Source: Rickettsiaceae bacterium
Lineage (GTDB): Bacteria > Pseudomonadota > Alphaproteobacteria > Rickettsiales > Rickettsiaceae
Assembly (NCBI GenBank): GCA_022702085.1
Contig: JAKONF010000023.1
Coordinates: forward strand, 1-6,370
Length of the DNA: 6,370 nt
Reading direction: 5' to 3'
Below the pieces are notes generated by a model. The model had not been told where the DNA came from. It searched no databases and saw only the letters and a program-made list of their open reading frames with translations. The translations under genes and the position numbers were made by a program. Positions 1 to 4,261 of the stretch are shown one piece after another (position 1 is the first letter of the stretch; each line of letters starts with the position of its first letter).

Positions 1-1
1 C

Positions 2-214
2 CGGGGAGTTAGTAAACTGTTAGTAGACAGTACGATAGCTTTTAGCCTTGAGAATAAATCCTCAAAACCTGAACATGTGCTAGCATCACCCCGACCTGAA
101 GTCAGGGAAACAATCATTTTTCGGCTGATCTACGCCGCTACTAAAAAGGTTACTACACCCCAAAATAACTCTAGTAGAGCTATTTCATGCATCAGTTTAT
201 CTGAACTGCGATGA
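2..214 (+). other. Possible 3' end of a rightward gene entering from the left edge (doubtful)
   Basis: A frame open from the left edge runs about 70 codons and ends in TGA at 212-214. It has no start codon of its own that could be chosen, and I do not recognise the peptide, which includes residues such as KPEHVLASPRPEVRETI. About a third of its codons end in G or C. It overlaps on the opposite strand with another open stretch (133-306), so at most one of the two is real in the shared part. A run this long can occur by chance. It is recorded because the window edge hides any upstream part. Confidence 0.18.
95..106. repeat. Short inverted repeat CCTGA-AG-TCAGG
   Basis: CCTGA at 95-99 is matched by TCAGG at 102-106 within a locally GC-rich patch (ACCCCGACCTGAAGTCAGGG). 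It resembles the small dispersed palindromes found between genes in many intracellular bacteria, but one copy does not prove a repeat family. No T-run follows it, so it is not a clear terminator. Confidence 0.25.
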
Positions 215-306
215 AAGTCAATTGTAGCTTGAATTAGGTATGACTCATTAAGCTTTTTCTTCTTTGGATTATTAGGTTCTTTCGTTTGGGGGTGGGGAGG
301 GTAAAT
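130..306 (-). pseudogene. Possible leftward small gene or remnant, divergent from traA
   Basis: On the minus strand 58 codons are open between an upstream stop (307-309) and TAG (130-132). The peptide starts with a Pro/Lys-rich stretch, continues with an amphipathic part (LNESYLIQATIDFHRSSDKL) and ends hydrophobic (ALLELFWGVVTFLVAA). Codon use is AT-rich, like traA. There is no ATG, GTG or TTG start before an internal ATG at 192-190, which would leave only 20 residues. After the TAG the same frame stays open to the left edge and has an ATG at 117-115, so it reads like a gene broken by one in-frame stop. In Ti plasmids traC and traD diverge from traA, but I see no clear TraC or TraD signature here. 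It may be non-coding. Confidence 0.2.
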
Positions 307-310
307 CTAC
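294..310 (-). other. Candidate nic-like sequence (oriT candidate)
   Basis: The minus strand reads GTAGATTTACCCTCCCC. From memory, the MOBQ nic region of R1162/RSF1010 reads GTAAATGCGCCCTCCCC, which gives 13 of 17 matches including the complete CCCTCCCC half. The site lies about 210 bp upstream of a MOBQ-type relaxase gene, where oriT is often found. Against it, the G/C-rich half is a low-complexity run, the bases around the nick differ, and the inverted repeat that flanks the RSF1010 site is missing next to it. This is inference only. Confidence 0.22.
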
Positions 311-335
311 TGCTACAACCTAGTTAAAAATATAC

Positions 336-364
336 TTGCCAACACAAACAGTAAAGATTATACT
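336..364 (+). promoter_or_regulatory. Predicted sigma-70 promoter for traA
   Basis: TTGCCA at 336-341 (-35) and TATACT at 359-364 (-10) are separated by exactly 17 bp, close to the TTGACA-17-TATAAT consensus. Transcription would start near 371 and give an untranslated leader of about 145 nt before traA. The palindromes at 384-410 and 459-500 lie inside that leader, so a repressor or leader structure could control expression. The minus strand also shows TATAAT at 362-357, but without a matching -35. Confidence 0.5.
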
Positions 365-383
365 CTTGCTAGTAAAGTTAAGT

Positions 384-410
384 ACACGCTTACGTGTTAC
401 TATGTAACAC
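384..410. promoter_or_regulatory. Overlapping palindromes: operator, leader switch or oriT repeat
   Basis: GTGTTAC (394-400), TAT, GTAACAC (404-410) form a perfect 7-bp inverted repeat. ACACG (384-388), CTTA, CGTGT (393-397) form a second one that shares its right arm with the first, so the two hairpins exclude each other. The site lies about 13 to 40 bases after the predicted start of transcription. Its symmetry fits a dimeric DNA-binding regulator or a relaxase/accessory binding site. As RNA it could switch between two folds. Which of these applies is not shown. Confidence 0.45.
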
Positions 411-458
411 AAGCTCCAGGCAGTCTGCACCTACAAGAGTAAAAACTAAAACTTGATA

Positions 459-500
459 GTTTGTTTAGAATTCGGAAGTTCATCAATAGAACTAACAAAC
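459..500. repeat. Nested inverted repeat in the traA leader
   Basis: GTTTGTT (459-465) pairs with AACAAAC (494-500), and inside it AGTTC (477-481) pairs with GAACT (489-493) around a 7-base loop. Eleven unpaired bases (466-476) lie on the left side only. The right arm ends 16 bases before the ATG at 517, so an RNA hairpin here could affect ribosome access. As DNA it could be a protein-binding site. It is too AT-rich, and lacks the T-run, to be an intrinsic terminator. Confidence 0.35.
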
Positions 501-516
501 CGAAAGTAATAGCAAG

Positions 517-3231
517 ATGGCAAACATGGCAATCTATAGATTAAATACTCAGCCCATTAGCCGCAGTCAAGGCAGGAGCGTAGTTGCCTGCGCGGCATAC
601 CGATCAGGAGAGAAGTTAGAAGACTTGCGCTATGAAAAGACTCATGACTACACAAAAAAGCAGGACGTAGTACATAAGGAAATTCTACTACCAGAAAATG
701 CGCCAGAATGGATGAAAGATCGGGAGGTTCTGTGGAACCACGTTGAGAAGATAGAAAAAAGAAAAGATGCGCGTCTGGCAAGAGAAGTACAAATAGCTTT
801 GCCAAGAGAACTTAGCTTGGAGGAAAACACAGCTTTAGCCAAAGAATTTGTACAAAAAACTTTTGTCGAGAAAGGGATGGTAGCTGACTTATGCATTCAT
901 AACCACAAAGGCGAGGACGGTTTAGAGCAACCACATTGTCATGTTCTGCTTTCTACTCGTCATGTAAATAGCCAAGGGTTTGGCAAGAAAAATACTCTGT
1001 GGGACAAGAAAGAGATGTTATTAGAGTGGAGAGAAGCATGGTCAGGGGCTGCTAACACTCACCTAGCTAGATTAGATTACGATATAAAAATAGATCATCG
1101 CAGTAATAAAGATAGAGAAATAAATCTAGAGCCGCAGCGTAAAGTAGATATAGCTAATAGCAGGTATAGAGACAAGCAGCTAGAGAACAAACTACGCATA
1201 GCTAGGGAGAATGGCCAGCGTATATACAAAAATCCAGAGATTGCCTTAGATGCCTTAACTAAGCAGCAATCAACATTCACTAAATACGATTTGGCGGGGT
1301 TCATCAATCGTCATACAAGGGACGCTGAGCAATTTCATCAAGTACATGAGCGAGTAAAGCTGGCTGAGAATATAGTGAAACTAGGCATTGATGAACAGGG
1401 TAGGGAACGCTTTTCTACTAAAGAAATGATCACACTCGAAGCTAACATGCTTGCTAGTGCTAATCTTTTAAGTAACAGAGAAAAACATAATATTGATGAG
1501 CATGCTGTAGAAGATGCTTTGGCTAAAAGGTCATTGTCTAGCGAGCAAGAGGAAGCCTTGCGTTACGTGATAGAAAAAGGTGATTTGAAATGTGTCCTAG
1601 GCTATGCAGGTACAGGCAAAAGCTATATGTTATCGGCGGCTCGTGAGGTCTGGGAAAGAGAAGAATACAGTGTTAAAGGGGTAGCACTCTCAGGAATAGC
1701 TAGCCAAAACTTAGAGCAAAGTTCAGGGATAAAAAGTAGAACGGCGGCTAGCCTTTTTTATAGTTGGGACAAAGGCACTAGTAACTTAAGTTCAAGAGAT
1801 GTGTTAGTAATCGATGAAGCTGGTATGCTAGGGTCTAGGCAAATGGCTAAGATTATGAGCGAGGCTCAGGATAAGGGAGCCAAAGTAGTACTGGTAGGCG
1901 ATTGGCAGCAACTGCAAGCTATAGATGCCGGAGCCTCATTCAGGGCAATAGCCCTGAATAATCACTACATCGAACTAAAAGAAGTACGTAGGCAAGAGAA
2001 CTTGTGGGCTAGAGAAGCAACAGTGTTACTCGCCAAAGGACAAGTAAAAGAAGCTCTTGTTCATTACAAAGAACATGATCATCTGCATAACTTTGATACT
2101 CAAGCAGAGGCAAAAGAACGCTTAATCAAGCAATGGAATGATGTGCGTCACACTAATCCTGAGCAGACTCAACTGATTATGGCTTATACTAGAAGTGACG
2201 TTAAAGAATTAAATAAGTTAGCTAGGGAGCAAAAAGAGAAAGATGGAGAATTAGGTCAAAGTCATAATTTTGAAATGAGTAATGGCGAAAGACAATTTGC
2301 TAAAGGTGACAGGGTTTATTTCTTAAAGCGCGAAGATTCCTTAGGAGTAATTAATGGGACTTTGGGAACTATTGAGAAGATTGAGCATGAAAAAGGACAA
2401 ATTCATATTAAGCTAGATAGTAATGATGCTCTGAGTAAAGAACAGAGGCAAGTTGTGGTCGATACTGAAGAATATAAACATCTAGATCATGGTTATGCAG
2501 CCACGGTGTATAAAGCTCAAGGAGTGAGTGTTGATCGTTCTTACTTGCTTACCTCAACGCATTACGATGCTCATTCATCTTACGTTGGTATGAGTAGGCA
2601 CCGTCATAGCTGTGATTTATTTAGTAGCCGCGAGCAATTTGGCAGTGAGCAAGAATTAGTTCAAACACTGGCAAGAAATAAAATAAAGGATACAACATTA
2701 GATTATAAGAGTAATAACAACACAGATCATGAAACCAAAGTAGGTTCAGAGTACGCAGCCAGGCGTGATATTGAGCCAGACGCGCAGCTAGACTCATTAC
2801 TAAGTTTGCATCAAAGATTTGAGAAGCATGCTCCATCTTACGAGCAGCAAATGAAAATAGTACTTAATGAAAAATTTGAGCAAGAAAAAGAGCAGTTTTG
2901 GGTGTACGCTAATAAATTCATTGCTAAGTTTCAAGCCTCAAAGCTAGAACTGGCTAGAAAAATTAATGAGAAATTAGTACCTGAACATGAAAGCCAAGCT
3001 TTGGCATACGTGCGGCAATTTAAAGCTTACAGTTATCATAAAGAAAAGCTAAAACCAGAAGAAAGGAGAGAGTTTGCTCTGCTCACTAAAGAGATGACGA
3101 GTTCAAAATTGATAATGAATCACATTAGTAGTAAAGAGCCAGAACTAGCCAAAAAAATCAAACAAACATTTAAAGAGCAAGAGCGTACTATAAAGTATGA
3201 AAGAAGCTATAGTAGGGGTTTTGGCTTTTAA
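517..3231 (+). CDS. traA: Ti-type conjugative relaxase-helicase TraA
   Basis: TraA nicks one strand at oriT, stays covalently bound to the 5' end and unwinds the DNA for transfer through a type IV secretion system. The MobA/MobL (MOBQ) relaxase domain fills about residues 4-215: motif I SRSQGRSVVACAAYRSG with probable catalytic Tyr28, and a metal-binding His cluster (H128, H130, H140, H142 in QPHCHVLLSTR). A TraA-type linker (about 225-340) leads to a RecD/TraI-like superfamily 1 helicase: Walker A GYAGTGKS (362-369), Walker B DEAGM (433-437), GDWQQL (461-466), TVYKAQG (663-669) and GMSRHR (691-696). A charged helical tail (about 740-904) follows. At 904 residues it is shorter than Agrobacterium TraA (about 1100), the tail being reduced. 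The family usually begins MAIY, so the ATG at 526 is as likely a start as 517; neither has a strong Shine-Dalgarno. The frame is intact and all core residues are present, so it appears functional. Confidence 0.95.
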   Translation: MANMAIYRLNTQPISRSQGRSVVACAAYRSGEKLEDLRYEKTHDYTKKQDVVHKEILLPENAPEWMKDREVLWNHVEKIEKRKDARLAREVQIALPRELSLEENTALAKEFVQKTFVEKGMVADLCIHNHKGEDGLEQPHCHVLLSTRHVNSQGFGKKNTLWDKKEMLLEWREAWSGAANTHLARLDYDIKIDHRSNKDREINLEPQRKVDIANSRYRDKQLENKLRIARENGQRIYKNPEIALDALTKQQSTFTKYDLAGFINRHTRDAEQFHQVHERVKLAENIVKLGIDEQGRERFSTKEMITLEANMLASANLLSNREKHNIDEHAVEDALAKRSLSSEQEEALRYVIEKGDLKCVLGYAGTGKSYMLSAAREVWEREEYSVKGVALSGIASQNLEQSSGIKSRTAASLFYSWDKGTSNLSSRDVLVIDEAGMLGSRQMAKIMSEAQDKGAKVVLVGDWQQLQAIDAGASFRAIALNNHYIELKEVRRQENLWAREATVLLAKGQVKEALVHYKEHDHLHNFDTQAEAKERLIKQWNDVRHTNPEQTQLIMAYTRSDVKELNKLAREQKEKDGELGQSHNFEMSNGERQFAKGDRVYFLKREDSLGVINGTLGTIEKIEHEKGQIHIKLDSNDALSKEQRQVVVDTEEYKHLDHGYAATVYKAQGVSVDRSYLLTSTHYDAHSSYVGMSRHRHSCDLFSSREQFGSEQELVQTLARNKIKDTTLDYKSNNNTDHETKVGSEYAARRDIEPDAQLDSLLSLHQRFEKHAPSYEQQMKIVLNEKFEQEKEQFWVYANKFIAKFQASKLELARKINEKLVPEHESQALAYVRQFKAYSYHKEKLKPEERREFALLTKEMTSSKLIMNHISSKEPELAKKIKQTFKEQERTIKYERSYSRGFGF

Positions 3232-3239
3232 AGAAAATA

Positions 3240-3259
3240 ATAGAGATTGGGTTCTCTAT
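3240..3259 (+). other. Hairpin between traA and the next gene
   Basis: ATAGAGA (3240-3246) and TCTCTAT (3253-3259) form a perfect 7-bp stem with loop TTGGGT, starting 8 bases after the traA stop. No T-run follows, so it is probably not a terminator. It could act as an RNA processing or stability element in a traA-3287 transcript, or affect translation of the gene starting at 3287. Confidence 0.4.
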
Positions 3260-3286
3260 ATAAATGAAACAGAATGAGTAATAAAA

Positions 3287-3871
3287 GTGAAAGAGAATGA
3301 AGATAAACAAGAGCAAGGTGAGAAGGATAAAGATGTAGAGCAGCTCGAGATGTTAGCTTTTCATTTTACGCAGGTTTGTAAAAGATTGTCAGAGGATAGA
3401 GAGCATTGGGCTGAGACTGGCAAAGACTTAACCAAATCCGTTAACAACTTGAATGAAACACTGCAGAAATTTGCCCAGCTTGAGAAAAGGGTGGCAGAGC
3501 AAGTAGCAATTGTTATTAGCGAAGGAAGTTATAATGCAGCTAGAATTATTGCCTCCTCTACTGGTGAAAAAACTAAAGAAGTGCTTTCCCAGCAAATCAA
3601 AACTACTACAGATCATCTAAGCACAGTAATTAGAGAAGCCTGCAGCACTTTAACTGATTATAAATGGCAAGTAGAGGGCATAAAAAAATGGTTTTTGTTT
3701 GGCATAATTATGAGTAGCTTAGTTGGTAACATCCTAGCAGGAATTGGAGTTTATCACTTCCTTGGCAATATGCAGGACAGGAAAGCTATAGAAATTATCA
3801 AAGAAATTAGAGCCATGAAAAGAGAGGAAAAAACTCCTGCTTCTACTTCTAGAACTCGGACTAATAAGTAA
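3287..3871 (+). CDS. Coiled-coil, single-TM protein; likely MobB/MbeB-like mobilization accessory
   Basis: This is a 194-residue protein read from a GTG start. An in-frame TGA at 3275 rules out an earlier start, and the next in-frame Met is residue 22. The N-terminus is highly charged, followed by helical, coiled-coil-like sequence (about 17-75, e.g. LNETLQKFAQLEKRVAEQVA) and a Ser/Thr-rich helical middle. One hydrophobic segment at 135-160 (WFLFGIIMSSLVGNILAGIG onward) fits a membrane helix, and a short basic tail rich in Lys, Arg, Ser and Thr ends the protein. No signal peptide is seen. It follows traA by 55 bp on the same strand, so the two are probably co-transcribed. RSF1010 MobB, encoded with a MOBQ relaxase, also carries a membrane helix and stabilises the relaxosome at the coupling protein. 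The resemblance here is in architecture and position, not in recognised sequence, so the function is inferred. Codon use matches traA. Confidence 0.8.
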   Translation: MKENEDKQEQGEKDKDVEQLEMLAFHFTQVCKRLSEDREHWAETGKDLTKSVNNLNETLQKFAQLEKRVAEQVAIVISEGSYNAARIIASSTGEKTKEVLSQQIKTTTDHLSTVIREACSTLTDYKWQVEGIKKWFLFGIIMSSLVGNILAGIGVYHFLGNMQDRKAIEIIKEIRAMKREEKTPASTSRTRTNK

Positions 3872-4017
3872 AGTGCTAACCAAATTATTTAGTTTTTAAG
3901 CTGTTTTATTTTTGCTAATTCTAAGCCAGTCATCTGAGAGATTAGCTCAAGCCCGAGACCTTTTTAATCAAATTTGTCCACAAACTACCAATACTATAAA
4001 ATAAATAGTTGTTGATA

Positions 4018-4054
4018 TGTCAAGTATTTAGCTTGATTTAGAAAATGTCCACCC
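4018..4054. mobile_element. Possible insertion-sequence end (IS21-like), no transposase
   Basis: Sequence beginning TGTCAAGTATTTAGCTTG and continuing to AAAATGTCCACCC has the look of IS21-family ends, which start with TG and carry internal repeats of the type AAATGTCC. A second GTCCA occurs at 3976-3980. No transposase and no matching opposite end are visible in the window, so at best this is a remnant or a solo end. The comparison is from memory and may be coincidence. Confidence 0.2.
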
Positions 4055-4056
4055 AG

Positions 4057-4077
4057 GGTATGTTACTACCATTTTTT
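4057..4077 (+). terminator. Weak rightward terminator-like hairpin
   Basis: GGTA (4057-4060) pairs with TACC (4067-4070) across a 6-base loop, followed by A and then TTTTTT (4072-4077). The stem is only 4 bp and lies 186 bp after the stop of the small membrane-protein gene, so it is at most a weak intrinsic terminator. No better candidate is seen nearer to that gene. Confidence 0.25.
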
Positions 4078-4199
4078 GTCTATTAATTTAAATTGGGCTC
4101 AAAATATACAAATTAGACAACAATCATACAAAAATCATTTCACCATTGTTTGACTAGCGCTTAGCAACTTTTCTTGAAGAAAAATTAGTGTTGGAAACT

Positions 4200-4253
4200 G
4201 TACACTATCTTTCGTATACTTTGGGTGTACTTATATTATACTACTAAATACAC
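4200..4253. repeat. Alternating TACAC/GTGTA/TACAC arms at 24-bp spacing
   Basis: TACAC (4201-4205; GTACAC from 4200), GTGTAC (4225-4230) and TACAC (4249-4253) start exactly 24 bp apart. The central arm can pair with either flank. The block sits immediately beyond the stop codon of the minus-strand gene, so it would be in the 3' end of its transcript, perhaps as a stability or termination structure. The arms are short and chance is a fair explanation. Confidence 0.25.
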
Positions 4254-4261
4254 AGGTGAAA

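Larger units (their letters stand above)
3872..4261. other. Gene-free convergent intergenic region
   Basis: No credible coding stretch is seen on either strand across these 390 bp between two convergent genes. The region holds a weak terminator-like hairpin (4057-4077), a possible insertion-sequence end (4018-4054) and several inverted repeats: TTGTCTA (4076-4082) with TAGACAA (4114-4120), the 10-bp palindrome AATTTAAATT (4085-4094), AACAAT (4119-4124) with ATTGTT (4145-4150), and TTTTC (4169-4173) with GAAAA (4179-4183). The change from moderate to very low GC takes place here, as expected at a module boundary. Confidence 0.6.

Noticed and set aside
557..1307. Minus-strand open frames of 70-82 codons inside traA
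   Set aside because: They lie opposite a well-supported conserved gene, are low-complexity shadows rich in Ser, Leu and Phe, and have no recognisable motif.
2621..2836. Minus-strand open frame within the traA 3' part
   Set aside because: Antisense to the helicase/tail coding sequence, no start signal and no protein-like features beyond hydrophobic residues expected from the complement.
3428..3616. Minus-strand open frame within the small membrane-protein gene
   Set aside because: Shadow frame, Phe/Cys-rich as expected from antisense of Lys/Glu/Thr codons.
3993..4023. Leftward promoter TTGACA (4023-4018) with TATAGT (3998-3993)
   Set aside because: The -35 is perfect, but the spacer is 19 bp and no gene lies downstream on that strand; it would only transcribe antisense to the small membrane-protein gene.
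4169..4183. Inverted repeat TTTTCTTGAAGAAAA as terminator of the minus-strand gene
   Set aside because: The stem is almost pure A/T, the arms meet with a one-base centre, and no GC-rich stem plus T-run is present in the leftward direction.
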